Virus record (IMG/VR): IMGVR_UViG_3300020421_000031
Coordinates: 1-49,147 of that record
DNA length: 49,147 nucleotides
Strand: one strand, 5' to 3'
Source: a virus
Below the pieces are notes generated by a model. It was not told the origin of the DNA and did no database searches. It saw nothing but the letters and a program-made list of their open reading frames with translations. Made by a program: the position numbers and the translations under genes. Shown piece after piece: positions 23,801 to 32,216 of this stretch (positions are counted from its first letter, which is position 1; each line of letters starts with the position of its first letter).

Positions 23801-26800
23801 TTGATGCTCGCAACATCTAAAGAGAATGCTGCAGCAGGTATTTACATCTATGCTTCTGAGTCAGAATCAATTGATCCTAATGTGGAAATTGACATCTATC
23901 AGTTTGTTTTAGATGAGAGATACGATCTACACACATACAAAGGTAAGTTAACTAATACTGTTAACGCTGGTATTGAAACTGATGTATCACATGTCTTTGA
24001 TGTTCCATTCTCTTCTGTAACACCTCATGAGGTATTCATTAGAGCATTTGATGGAGAAGTTCTTCCTGATGTTTCTACGACATATGCTAATGATACAGAT
24101 GTAGCAGTAACTGATATATCAGATGCTAATTTTGGTAAAATTAATCCTAACAAGTCATTCTTTGCTCGTTATCAGAATGATAGAGTCTTTACTATTCACA
24201 AGACTCATGCTGATGCTATCAACAATGTATTCCCAATTACATTCTTATCAGGTCAGACTAACGGATTTAGAATTTTCTCTAACAAACGTAGAAGTCCTGT
24301 AAAATATGATCCTGGATTTAGCAATGGAATTGCTACAACAGGTAAGTGGTTTATCAATTGTAAGGATGAGGGTTCATCTAGCATTCCACAACCAGTTAGA
24401 GATGAAAATATTTTCTGGAGAATTAAGCAACAGGATCTAGAAGATCGTCCTAGATCTACAGACATGTGGTTTACACGTTTGGAAGACGAACGTGCGGCAG
24501 ATGATAGAACATACAAACTACGTTATGTCATTCCTAAGTATCTTGAAAATGCAAGAGATCCTATCAATGGATTTGTTATTAAGACAAGAACTGATGATAC
24601 ACGTAAACTAGTACCGCAGAAAGTTCTACTGAAACCTGTTGCTGGTACGGTATTTGGTGCTCGTTTTAGTAACCCAGTACAACCAAATGAGTTTATTGGA
24701 TTTACTGATACAGATTTCTCTACTGCTGGATTAAACTCTGAAAATTCATATGATCCATATAAGAAAGATCAAACTGGTCAAGGTATTGAATATCGTGCTT
24801 TCGCTAAGTTCTCGTCGGGTATTCAAGCAACTATTCAATCTGGTAGATATGTTGAAGACGATCTAGATCCAGAAATTAAGTATCTAGAATTGACTTTATA
24901 TGATCATGCTGTTGATACTCTAAACTTCCCTGGTCTTAGAAACGAATCATTTACTACAGTTCAAATTAATGCACCACAAGGTGGAGAATTTGTAGTTAAT
25001 AAAACTGCTAGCATCACTGCTAATCAGATTGAATGGACTGGTAATTCTTCTGGTCTTGCTAATATCCATGGGTATTTCACAATTGGTGGACAGCATTACC
25101 TAATTCTAAAAAATATTCGCGGCGGAAAATTAGAGTATAGCGAGTATTATAATACTAGATTTACTCAAGGTTCTGTTTTTGCTGACATGCTTGATGATCA
25201 AGACATGGGCAAATCTTTACCACTTAAGACTCTAATCAGAAAGGGATATCCAGAATTCTATTATAAGCAAAAAGGTGCTAATGTCTATACTATTACTCCT
25301 GGCGATACAGTACAAGATGATGCTGGTATTGAATACTATGTTGAGTCTGTAAAAGATGCTGGAGTTATTGAAGATTCCTTCTATGTCTTTAGCTATGAGA
25401 CTCTACAGCGTAGAATTGCAGGTCAGCAAGACGGTGTTTACTATCTCTCCTGCTTACGTGGTAACATTTCTCCATTCCCACAGGGTGCTGGCGTTGCTGA
25501 AAACTTCCGTAAGTTTAAGTTCTCCCAACCAGTTAGTAGTTTGTATCCTCTGAACTATAAGAATGATCCTCTTTGGTTCCAGAAGGCAGGTACATCACCA
25601 GAAGAATTGAATATTGCTTCTCAGTTGCTTGATCCACCTGCTACATTCTCCGCTGCTGATAATTATATCCACGGTCTTGTTACTACTAATGATTTTAAAG
25701 GATCTGTAACTAGAGAACTAGTCCAGGATTTGATTGAGCAACCAGCATTTATTGAAAACGATTATATCCAGAATGCTATTCAAGCACAGACTGGTAATGC
25801 TACTTCTGGATCTGAAGATCGTAAGATCTCTATCGCAGGTGATAGCACAGTTGTTGCTGATCAGCGTTACTATGTTGAACTTCGTAGACCATCTATTGCT
25901 CGTGCTGGTAACCACACGTTTGAATACCTTGGTTTCGGTCCTGGTAACTACTCCACTGGTCTCCCAGCACGTCAGGAGATTGTCTTAACACCCACTGAGG
26001 ACTTCTACGCTCAAAGTAAGAAACAAGACGGTGGTATTGTCTTCTACACGGGTCTAAACTCCAACGGTGACCTCTATATCGGTAACCGTAAGATCAACGC
26101 TATTACAGGCGAAGAGACCTTCCTTGAGAGAGCAGCACTTGTAGATTCTGAAGATGAAAATGAAGATATCGGTAACCTCGTTACATCATTCGATACTCCT
26201 GTAACATTCAACCAGAACATTACAGTTGTTGGTGGTGATGGTTCACAGCAGAACGTATTCCAATCTCCTCTAATTGTTTCGGTACAAGATAATGATCTAA
26301 CTGAAGTTAGAGACTCCTTTACTGTTCGTTCTAACGTTTCTAGTATTGACCCTGTAACACAGGAAGAGCAGGATGAGACGTTAGATAGAACTAATTTCAC
26401 TCCTCCATCTCTTGGTGATATTAGACTCAGTAAGAATAGAGTAGACTCTGCTGTATTCGGTATCAGTGCTAGAGGCATGGGTCAGAAATATCAGATTCAG
26501 ACTCATATCACTGCTGGTGTTCCTTCTAATATCTCTCCAAACAATTCATCTCTAATTGCTAATGGTGGCAGTAGATTACTTACTTCCCAATTTGTAAATT
26601 ATAGTGGTGTTGCTGCCAAACCTGGCGACATTCTGTTGAAAGGTAAGCAGGTTGGTAGAACTGGATCTCTGGGTTGGGTTTATGCAAACTACTTCGCACA
26701 AATTCCTAATAACAATATCTTTACGATTGAATTTGATGGTACAAATCTAGTCAAACTTACTTTTAAAGATGAGTTTGGTGTAGATGTTACCAACGCTGCT

Positions 26801-29800
26801 ATTGGTATTACTAATGGATCACAGATTAGATTTAGAAATTATTCAGATGCTAGATTTAATTCTACTTGGACAGTCTTTAGTCCTAATGGTGATGCATTTA
26901 GTCCAACAAATAACTACGTACATTTCCAGATTTATAATAACATCAACATCGCAACTGTTGCTTGGAGAGGTGCTGGTAGTATCACTGATGTTGCTCCTGG
27001 TGTACCAGTTCCAGCAGTTGACTTCTCTAATTCTAATTGGAAAGAATATGGAGTAGTTGGTGGTGAAGCACTACGTACTAACACAGAAGTTATTGGTGAC
27101 TATAAGTTAGGTATTAATACAGTCGCTAGATCTGCTCATAATGCTTGCTTAGACGCATTTAGTTCCGATGAAGTTCTACCAAGAGCTAACTTGGATATTG
27201 TTGGAACAACATTTATTAGCGGTAAGAAAATAAATTCTTACTTAACTGAAACATCTGTTGTCAAGACAGAAACTGATCAAGATGATGCCTTCTTGGTTGG
27301 TGGTGATAGTGACAATCCTAGTGATAATGCTACATTCAGAGTGATGACTACCAATAATGGTAGAGTTGGTATTAACACTGCTGTTAATGATACAATCAAC
27401 CCCTACAAGTCTTTAGACAAGACCTTTGTTGTAGTTGGTGACGCTAGAATCCATGAGAATTTAGAAGTCACTGGTGATCTGGAAGTTAATGATGGTGATC
27501 TTACAACTACTAACAATACGTTTAACTTTATTAATCAGAATGCCAACGTTCTAAACTTTGCTGGTGAAGGTCAGATTCTAAGTCTGATGAATAATACTAG
27601 TGCTGCTCAATCAATCAATATTGGTAACGCTACTGGTAACCAGACCATATTAGTGGGTGAAGCGGTAACTAATGGAACAATTAAGATTCATAGAAATACA
27701 ACCGCATCAGTCGTAGATATTGCTACAGTTTCTAATGATGTAACTTCTACATGTAATATCACTATGGGTGGAGCATGGGCAACCCAGTCCGACACTGCTT
27801 CATCTTTCAAGATTGGAACTTTCTACACAGGACTTGCTGGTAACCTTGAGATTGGTACTGGATATGGTGCTGGAACTAGTAGCTCTAGATTGTTTACACA
27901 AACAAGAGTTGCTAATCTATTTGATGGAGACCAAACAAATACTATTAACTTCGCAACAAACGCAACCACGTTACAGATGGGATCTAGTGGTGGTACTACT
28001 ACTATTAGAAACACTCTAAATGTTCTTGCCTCTGCAATTGTTGAAGGTAATATTAGATTAGACGGTGGTTTAAATGCTGGTATTATTGAAATTGGTAGAG
28101 GTAGATTCAATACTACTATTCAGGGGCATCAAGTTGGTGGCGTTGATAATCCAAATATTGATTTCTACAAATATCAAGTTACTGGAAGAGTAATTGATAC
28201 TGCTGGTGTTTCTGCTTGGGGTTCAAATACATTTTTGGTTGCTGGTGGTCAAATTGCTGCTATTGACAATGTTGTTAATAACGGTGGGGCAAACAGAACT
28301 CCTGGAAACTACGCTTTCCTTGAGGGTACTTCTGATGGTGCTGGTGAAGGAGCATCATTTACTGTTCTTGTTAGATTTGATAAGACAATTGATATTACGA
28401 TTGACAGTCCTGGTGAAGGATATGCTAATGATGAAACAATCACTATCACTGACACTCAATTAGGTGGCGGTGGTGGTGGAGACCTTACGTTCCAAGTAAA
28501 TGGAACTAACTCTACTGGTAATAATTACTACTTACCAATCAGTACACCTTCTATTACTGACTTCCAAGTTGGTCAACTACTTCTTCTTGATCGTGGTAAC
28601 GCATCTTCTCCTGATACTGTTGGATCTGGTGGAAATGTATTAACAGGATTAAGAACTGAAGCAGAAAGTGAAATTGTTAGAATTACTGGTATTGCCAACG
28701 TTGCTAACCCTGCTGATCCAAATGGATACAGATTAATTGTTAACAGAGGACAAGAGGGAACAGGAACCTATACAAACCACCCAGATGGTTGCATTATTGC
28801 TATCCTTGATAAGCAAGCAAATGCTTCTTACATCACTGGTTCTGACCTTGATAACAATGGTGAACTAGATGAACCACTATCTGGTATCGGAAATGGATCT
28901 GGTAATGTAAGAATTGGTATTGCTGAATTTGGTGGTACATTAACAACTGCCGACTTCTTAAGATTGTCACAGAACGAATTTGTTTCTGTTGTTGATCTAA
29001 TTTCCACTTCACCACAATCACTAATCATTAACGACGGTGGTGATCCTGCTAGTGATGTATTTAAGGTTGAATCTACAACTGGTGACACATATATCCTTGG
29101 TGATATTGCTGCTGGTATAGGATATAATAAGTTTACTGTTGATTCTGTAACTGGAAATACATTTGTTCAGGGAACTTTAACTACAGAGAACACATTGACC
29201 ATCAATGGTTCTACTATTGAGAATCAGCAGTTCTTCACTATTACCAATGGTGGTGCTACTGGTACTCCAATTAGAACAACTTTAGAAGTTGATACTGCAA
29301 CTGGCGATCTAACAATCAACGGTGGTGACATTAATGTTTATGGAACTGATGGAACTACTCCTCGCCTGACATTTGATAATTCTTCTGGAGACTTTACTGT
29401 ATACGGTTCGTTCTCTGCTTTGGGTACAGGTGTTTCTACTTTTGGTGGATCACTTGATATCGATGGTGGTATTAACCTTGAGTTCCAAGAGGGAATTGGA
29501 AGAACTGCGATTGATTCTAAGTTTGAAATTACAAATACTAGTGGAAATAGCATCTTCCAAGTATCTAATGATGGATCACTGAGGGTTGCTCAAATTGAGA
29601 ATTATATTACTAACACAGGTGGTAGGAAGTGGTTGTTCATTGGTGATACTGCGGCAACTTTAGAAGCTAATGTTAATTACTTTGTTAATTGTACTGGTAA
29701 TACTCTCTTAAGATTGCCAGCTAACCCACAAATGGGCGATATGATTCGCATTATAGATATAAGTGGTAGTCTAACATATAATCAGACAATGATCGTCAGA

Positions 29801-30019
29801 TCACCTGATAATACAAAAGTTCAAGGTGAAGTAACAAATACTGGACAATCATTGTTGGGAGGTGTTCAACCTTCAGAAAGTGCTGGTTGGAATGGTGGTG
29901 AATTAGTTGTACAAACACCTAATGCTTCATTTGGACTGGTATATGCTGGAACATCTGCGCCTGGTGGTCAACCTGGCGTACCATCATCCCTCTCGGGTTG
30001 GTACTTAATGGACGTATAA
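17846..30019 (+). CDS. Giant virion structural/tail fibre-like protein (4057 residues)
   Basis: This single 12.2-kb frame has no internal stop. The N-terminus (about 1-535: TGKYLYVSPDDFNATDALSN, PFKSIQRAFLEIARFSYLPG) looks like a conserved cyanophage baseplate/fibre attachment domain with C-ending codons. Residues about 640-1750 carry at least five copies of a C..D......D....D...GGN helical motif and two tandem 86-residue beta repeats. A second conserved, GC-richer block lies at about 2672-2805. The C-terminal third is fibre-like, with Gly/Thr/Asn-rich strands (TINFATNATTLQMGSS, GNIRLDGGLNAG) and a LRLPANPQMGDMIRI / GWYLMDV end. It should be a long fibre or baseplate appendage on the virion; the exact T4 counterpart is not clear. 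The fibre genes follow within 3 bases. Confidence 0.85.
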   Translation: MPLTRLDNLISSKTGKYLYVSPDDFNATDALSNRGNSPVTPFKSIQRAFLEIARFSYLPGFGNDRFDQFSIMLMPGIHYIDNRPGLGDTAGIDVFGFDQANNEWTDNSILDISNPDNVLYKFNNTEGGAIIPRGSSLVGYDLRRTVVRPLYVPDPASVTVPRSAIFNVTGGCYFWQFTIKDGQTTAESPLYNGIDGTGEVYYDPNDFTRKTAPNYSHHKLTVFEYADTEELGLFYRKIAKSFSAYQPTIDDPGEFDFRVQENRIVGPLSDSRVIESLTLNDATTIPSIPASTAEIEVTTKVDHGYFAGQFVAISNTEIDSVLEGIFPIKTIDQNDPRKFTYEVAEVVSAIGTGIAAGQTVSVDTTPALGQNAQTLAEVDSVESASPYVFNCSIRSTWGICGIWANGLKATGFKSMVIAQYTGVSLQKDDRAFIRYDEYSNTWNQASLVDAFATVPYHAKGDSYWKDDWRNFHVRASEDAFIQNVSIFAVGFADHFLMESGGDMSITNSNSNFGNTSLHAIGFKGFAFNQDKGGFITDIIPPKIVETGTANIKKTQYYTIDISGTTQDQSNYTKLFLGSEEITSPLNRPAVSIGGYRLGSKSGEKLYVRLDPAVTDGTEEFNVTLEPTGFVKYIAAPQILNPSGFAINSIYADAANLIESNRRMIQEEVFGYIIEKYPRLQDISYVNPGRDPNANRYFDARNLIIANRQNIINDTLNSLSIFAGNNVNADIIGAMVDAVAEDLRDGGNYNTVTAIQEFFVTDTALVSNLVGQEESLLWAVRRARDLCKQAVANLLGVKANLYDPSGTLPDLSLKLNPPHGSVTNGYTGSQAEEAGLTTNGVTIDLSNKDAKRYKTTYDLITRNRDYILDNALAEIAVYHEDFYIPNDPQEAARSRYKDAYRFIRRNKADALDYAIGQIQTQYPSFVFPGGSSDKCKRDLGIFVDSIAMDIFHGGNLWTRTFTNKYFDGSGQWISAGLSGEEAQSNAGFNAVRDYLQDAVSNQLTSGYQDLTISPGEAVYGDGNGDLTNTDVAACTDVQNAIATLTTITTQCITDGNNYSIQDPTNANYVVPTERTLLVGEAKCRRDIGLVVDAVRQDLWFGGNAYSISMAKTYFNRFGDPITNGLEGEESPAITSFKRAADAINLAINNQLFYKDNTITLDQVGDPPIVSDMNADAHDLVLANKKFIAKQAYEIMLEAYPSYTPQATNTEQDCLDDVYTVLEEVMYDVKFGGNAKTYDSAEIYVTNVMPYFGLSKLRKQFTPTNVSYDPATGVSVFTIPGHDMEQGQYIRVDIGSVLFTCTMDGNQTQHASPSADDPYAGQWMQIIAADSSTVTVNVGASSANQSFNPTNAVYDSVTGDMEITIGAHSLSVTEGVIIADNSLTFTCDQDNNQSQKTYPRPGSDPFAGRSIPITATTATTITVNVGAAGTAAGVAHTFVSANPGAVQHNPQSAHTFVSATTNCVNYGISAATFIDPERDEAAAVLTAARNLIADVLRNNVIPPKSANTETQVIDNNIVTDWDPLACSDAINAATTNLDTIIQAIGTDSGVGNLNGITRTVPAQPSTSGVLPQPGGYVPGNCSDVVSTLNTLIEIICDATADGNLDNLPPLDQGEWDCANVRGSIETLFDIADDAFTATTLTNLPVVTRGGFSTDAEASKCFRDVSYIVDAVVNDLRLGGNINSVQAGEAYYVGNSLTYIDGEKTETLDAWNYVGQMATAAMRNFDVWIDSCSSTAGSAIIDINDTRGILIGMRVVEYSNAQVTNGLLDSNASPVYSTIQQNAFVKRIVSSTQIEIGVQNSRFDFGSTINAQQNNTNGLGLYFTFENGQWADTLPKTVIVGPLGSTPTPDVLVDTSPGIECSGTADAITTLIGNITTIINSGLGSVDRQEQTASVSLFASRATVFTINTSGTGASNPHDFETGTPVRLVPRPRFDVSKGKYVDVDKRLVRLPNGFETNRTYYVIAPGRRTQPEDYSTTTFFNGSDQTKLMLATSKENAAAGIYIYASESESIDPNVEIDIYQFVLDERYDLHTYKGKLTNTVNAGIETDVSHVFDVPFSSVTPHEVFIRAFDGEVLPDVSTTYANDTDVAVTDISDANFGKINPNKSFFARYQNDRVFTIHKTHADAINNVFPITFLSGQTNGFRIFSNKRRSPVKYDPGFSNGIATTGKWFINCKDEGSSSIPQPVRDENIFWRIKQQDLEDRPRSTDMWFTRLEDERAADDRTYKLRYVIPKYLENARDPINGFVIKTRTDDTRKLVPQKVLLKPVAGTVFGARFSNPVQPNEFIGFTDTDFSTAGLNSENSYDPYKKDQTGQGIEYRAFAKFSSGIQATIQSGRYVEDDLDPEIKYLELTLYDHAVDTLNFPGLRNESFTTVQINAPQGGEFVVNKTASITANQIEWTGNSSGLANIHGYFTIGGQHYLILKNIRGGKLEYSEYYNTRFTQGSVFADMLDDQDMGKSLPLKTLIRKGYPEFYYKQKGANVYTITPGDTVQDDAGIEYYVESVKDAGVIEDSFYVFSYETLQRRIAGQQDGVYYLSCLRGNISPFPQGAGVAENFRKFKFSQPVSSLYPLNYKNDPLWFQKAGTSPEELNIASQLLDPPATFSAADNYIHGLVTTNDFKGSVTRELVQDLIEQPAFIENDYIQNAIQAQTGNATSGSEDRKISIAGDSTVVADQRYYVELRRPSIARAGNHTFEYLGFGPGNYSTGLPARQEIVLTPTEDFYAQSKKQDGGIVFYTGLNSNGDLYIGNRKINAITGEETFLERAALVDSEDENEDIGNLVTSFDTPVTFNQNITVVGGDGSQQNVFQSPLIVSVQDNDLTEVRDSFTVRSNVSSIDPVTQEEQDETLDRTNFTPPSLGDIRLSKNRVDSAVFGISARGMGQKYQIQTHITAGVPSNISPNNSSLIANGGSRLLTSQFVNYSGVAAKPGDILLKGKQVGRTGSLGWVYANYFAQIPNNNIFTIEFDGTNLVKLTFKDEFGVDVTNAAIGITNGSQIRFRNYSDARFNSTWTVFSPNGDAFSPTNNYVHFQIYNNINIATVAWRGAGSITDVAPGVPVPAVDFSNSNWKEYGVVGGEALRTNTEVIGDYKLGINTVARSAHNACLDAFSSDEVLPRANLDIVGTTFISGKKINSYLTETSVVKTETDQDDAFLVGGDSDNPSDNATFRVMTTNNGRVGINTAVNDTINPYKSLDKTFVVVGDARIHENLEVTGDLEVNDGDLTTTNNTFNFINQNANVLNFAGEGQILSLMNNTSAAQSINIGNATGNQTILVGEAVTNGTIKIHRNTTASVVDIATVSNDVTSTCNITMGGAWATQSDTASSFKIGTFYTGLAGNLEIGTGYGAGTSSSRLFTQTRVANLFDGDQTNTINFATNATTLQMGSSGGTTTIRNTLNVLASAIVEGNIRLDGGLNAGIIEIGRGRFNTTIQGHQVGGVDNPNIDFYKYQVTGRVIDTAGVSAWGSNTFLVAGGQIAAIDNVVNNGGANRTPGNYAFLEGTSDGAGEGASFTVLVRFDKTIDITIDSPGEGYANDETITITDTQLGGGGGGDLTFQVNGTNSTGNNYYLPISTPSITDFQVGQLLLLDRGNASSPDTVGSGGNVLTGLRTEAESEIVRITGIANVANPADPNGYRLIVNRGQEGTGTYTNHPDGCIIAILDKQANASYITGSDLDNNGELDEPLSGIGNGSGNVRIGIAEFGGTLTTADFLRLSQNEFVSVVDLISTSPQSLIINDGGDPASDVFKVESTTGDTYILGDIAAGIGYNKFTVDSVTGNTFVQGTLTTENTLTINGSTIENQQFFTITNGGATGTPIRTTLEVDTATGDLTINGGDINVYGTDGTTPRLTFDNSSGDFTVYGSFSALGTGVSTFGGSLDIDGGINLEFQEGIGRTAIDSKFEITNTSGNSIFQVSNDGSLRVAQIENYITNTGGRKWLFIGDTAATLEANVNYFVNCTGNTLLRLPANPQMGDMIRIIDISGSLTYNQTMIVRSPDNTKVQGEVTNTGQSLLGGVQPSESAGWNGGELVVQTPNASFGLVYAGTSAPGGQPGVPSSLSGWYLMDV
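20045..22915 (+). repeat. Five-copy GGN helical motif inside the giant structural gene
   Basis: Copies begin at 20045, 20645, 21089, 21479 and 22817 (residues 734, 934, 1082, 1212, 1658). They follow the pattern C-x-x-D-(6)-[DE]-x-x-x-x-D-(3)-G-G-N, for example CRRDIGLVVDAVRQDLWFGG and CFRDVSYIVDAVVNDLRLGG. The first copy lacks the Cys (VDAVAEDLRDGGN). Several are preceded by a helix with LI..N..II..EA. DNA identity between copies is low, so the duplications look old. Confidence 0.75.
21620..22120 (+). repeat. Two tandem 86-residue beta repeats inside the giant structural gene
   Basis: The unit starts with F-x-P-T-N (21620 and 21878, period 86 codons). Matching landmarks are FTCTMDGNQTQH with DPYAG and FTCDQDNNQSQK with DPFAG, each ending in TVNVG. 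This looks like a repeated beta-sandwich, often seen in marine phage fibres. Confidence 0.7.
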
Positions 30020-30022
30020 GAG

Positions 30023-31324
30023 ATGCCTTTCTATCAAGAAACACGAACCATGAAAGGTGCCGTTATCGGCACCATTATGCCATGGTCTGGACCAATCAGT
30101 CAAATACCAAAAGGTTGGATTATTTGTGATGGCACTACACCACCAGCAAATGAGTATCCCTTACTTGTACAAGCAATTGGGGATACTTATAATTCTGGTT
30201 CTACTAATTTGGGAGGAGCATTTCCAGCATATACTGGCAATTTTACTCTTCCTAATTTAGTTAATGGTAAAATGTTAATGGATATTGAGCAATCTTATTT
30301 TGGCACTTTATCAGATCCTAGAGACAATGACGTTACTGCTGGCAATTTAATTAAACCATATATTGGAACAAATACTGATAATGGTATCAATGTTTCATGG
30401 AATAATGTAAATACTGATGTTATTTTTTCATTAAATGAAAGAAATGGTTACAGTGGAAATATTGCTGGCAATAAGATTATTGATGGTGAAGGTGAAAAAT
30501 CTATCTTTATTGGTGGTAGAAAATTAGGACATTCTCATATCAGAGGTCATAGTCATGGCGGCATTTATGAAACTGTTGGTGGTGGATTGGGATCTGGTAG
30601 TGCTTCAGCTGAGAACACAAGACCAGGAAAAGGTGTTATTCCATATGATAATATAACAGCAACATTTACATTTGCTGGTTATGACGAAGCAGATGTTGTT
30701 TGGGGTGCTCGTTTTGATGATTTTGAAGTTGATCAAGTTAGATTGGGTATCAAAGAATTTAGAAAAGATAATGTTATATTAGAAGATTCTAGTTCATGGG
30801 GGTCTTTTGGTAGTTTTAGTGGATTTGGTGCTGGTGATGAAGGAAGAACTGTAATGAGATGTTCTGGAGAAAACCCTCCAGTTAACTTAGCACCACAGAA
30901 AGTAGTCGCAACTTCTCTTGCTCAAAAAGCAAATTTTTCGTATCCAGTATGGGGTGGTAATGGTGCTAACTCAATTCCGTTTGCTCAGGGTGGTGGCAAT
31001 ACTGAAGTCCCTACTGGATTTAAAAATTATTATGACGATACCCCCGCAGCTGGAAATTTTGGTGTTTTCTTAAGTAATCCTGCATCTAATTTTGATACTG
31101 ATACAGGAGGAGGACAAGTAACAAATGTTGACGCTCATGATCATGAACCACTTACAATTTTATATGATCAAAGTAGTCTAAAACCACAATCTAGGTTAGT
31201 CGCTGACGTTAATATTCCTGCTACTACAAATCTTGATAATGCATCAAATAAATCAGTGTTGTCTATTAGTATGAACACTAGTCAGCCTTCAATGACCTGT
31301 ATATACATCATCAGAGCATACTAA
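30023..31324 (+). CDS. Tail collar/short fibre-like protein (Phage_Collar type)
   Basis: The protein has 433 residues. Residues about 12-90 (GAVIGTIMPWSGPISQIPKG, WIICDGTTPPANEYPLLVQA, IGDTYNSG..FTLPNL) form the Phage Tail Collar pattern: a G-x-I-P/W opening, GW..CDG, and a LPNL/LPDL end. The rest is beta-rich with His/Gly segments (LGHSHIRGHSHGG, VDAHDHEPL) that resemble metal-binding turns of T4 gp12. It ends in a beta strand SMTCIYIIRAY, seen in many collar proteins. The role is probably host contact at the baseplate. It starts 3 bases after the giant gene and is followed by a second collar gene. Confidence 0.85.
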   Translation: MPFYQETRTMKGAVIGTIMPWSGPISQIPKGWIICDGTTPPANEYPLLVQAIGDTYNSGSTNLGGAFPAYTGNFTLPNLVNGKMLMDIEQSYFGTLSDPRDNDVTAGNLIKPYIGTNTDNGINVSWNNVNTDVIFSLNERNGYSGNIAGNKIIDGEGEKSIFIGGRKLGHSHIRGHSHGGIYETVGGGLGSGSASAENTRPGKGVIPYDNITATFTFAGYDEADVVWGARFDDFEVDQVRLGIKEFRKDNVILEDSSSWGSFGSFSGFGAGDEGRTVMRCSGENPPVNLAPQKVVATSLAQKANFSYPVWGGNGANSIPFAQGGGNTEVPTGFKNYYDDTPAAGNFGVFLSNPASNFDTDTGGGQVTNVDAHDHEPLTILYDQSSLKPQSRLVADVNIPATTNLDNASNKSVLSISMNTSQPSMTCIYIIRAY

Positions 31325-31325
31325 A

Positions 31326-32216
31326 ATGGCAAATTACACATACGAAAGAGGAAAATATGGTGGTTGTGTTGGGAGTATTATTATTCACTCAACGCCATCA
31401 ATCTCTTCCAGCAACGATCCTCTCACAGCACAATTTAAAGATGATATTCCAGCAGGATATTTGAAATGTGATGGTTCTGTATTAAGTGCTAGAGATTTTT
31501 TAGCACTGTCTAGAGTTCTTGGAGTTGGTGATGAATGTAGATTTAAGAGAGATAATGAAAATGTGAGAAATGCGGACGCAATTACTGGAGATTTAGGACA
31601 ATTTCAACTACCAGACTTAGGATCTAAAGTAATTATTGGTGGTAGAGGATCTGGAACATACAATAATGATTTTGTTGACAGGGACGGTAACCTTACAAAT
31701 ACTGTTACAAATAGAGTTGGTCCTCAGATTGAGGTTATTTGTAATGAAGGTGATACAATTACTACAACATATTTGGGAAATGCTCGTATTACTGCAAGTG
31801 GCACTATCAATATGTTGGGAAGTCCTAGATATAAATTAGATAGAAATACTTCAGATACTGAGTTAAATATTGAAAATTTTCAGGGGCATTTACACAATTC
31901 TAACCAATCATATATCAATTATTCTACAAGACATCAGGTAGGTGGAGAAGGTGGTAAGGATCGTGGACAATCTCTCGGAAACAGTGGAGCTGGAAACTCG
32001 ATTGACTTTACTGGTGATGGTGGTAGAGAATCAATTCACGATCATAGAATTACTAGACCCACATCATATACTCACAATTTTACCTATTCATATGCTCAGC
32101 AAGATGTTGATATGACTGGAGTTGAAGCTAGGGTTGATGTTGATATATCAAACGAAGAAAAAATAGATCAATTAGTAACACCATTTATTCTTGTTCAGTA
32201 TATAATTAAATTTTAA
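31326..32216 (+). CDS. Second tail collar/fibre protein
   Basis: The protein has 296 residues. The collar pattern is again at the N-terminus: GGCVGSIIIHSTPSI, DIPAGYLKCDGSVLSARDFL, and LGQFQLPDLGSKVIIG (about residues 10-115). A middle part with Thr/Asn strands is followed by FQGHLHNSNQ and SIHDHRITRPTSYTHNF, His-containing turns like those of the preceding gene. It ends with PFILVQYIIKF. It is a paralogue of the upstream and downstream collar genes, probably another host-contact component. One base separates it from the upstream stop. Confidence 0.82.
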   Translation: MANYTYERGKYGGCVGSIIIHSTPSISSSNDPLTAQFKDDIPAGYLKCDGSVLSARDFLALSRVLGVGDECRFKRDNENVRNADAITGDLGQFQLPDLGSKVIIGGRGSGTYNNDFVDRDGNLTNTVTNRVGPQIEVICNEGDTITTTYLGNARITASGTINMLGSPRYKLDRNTSDTELNIENFQGHLHNSNQSYINYSTRHQVGGEGGKDRGQSLGNSGAGNSIDFTGDGGRESIHDHRITRPTSYTHNFTYSYAQQDVDMTGVEARVDVDISNEEKIDQLVTPFILVQYIIKF

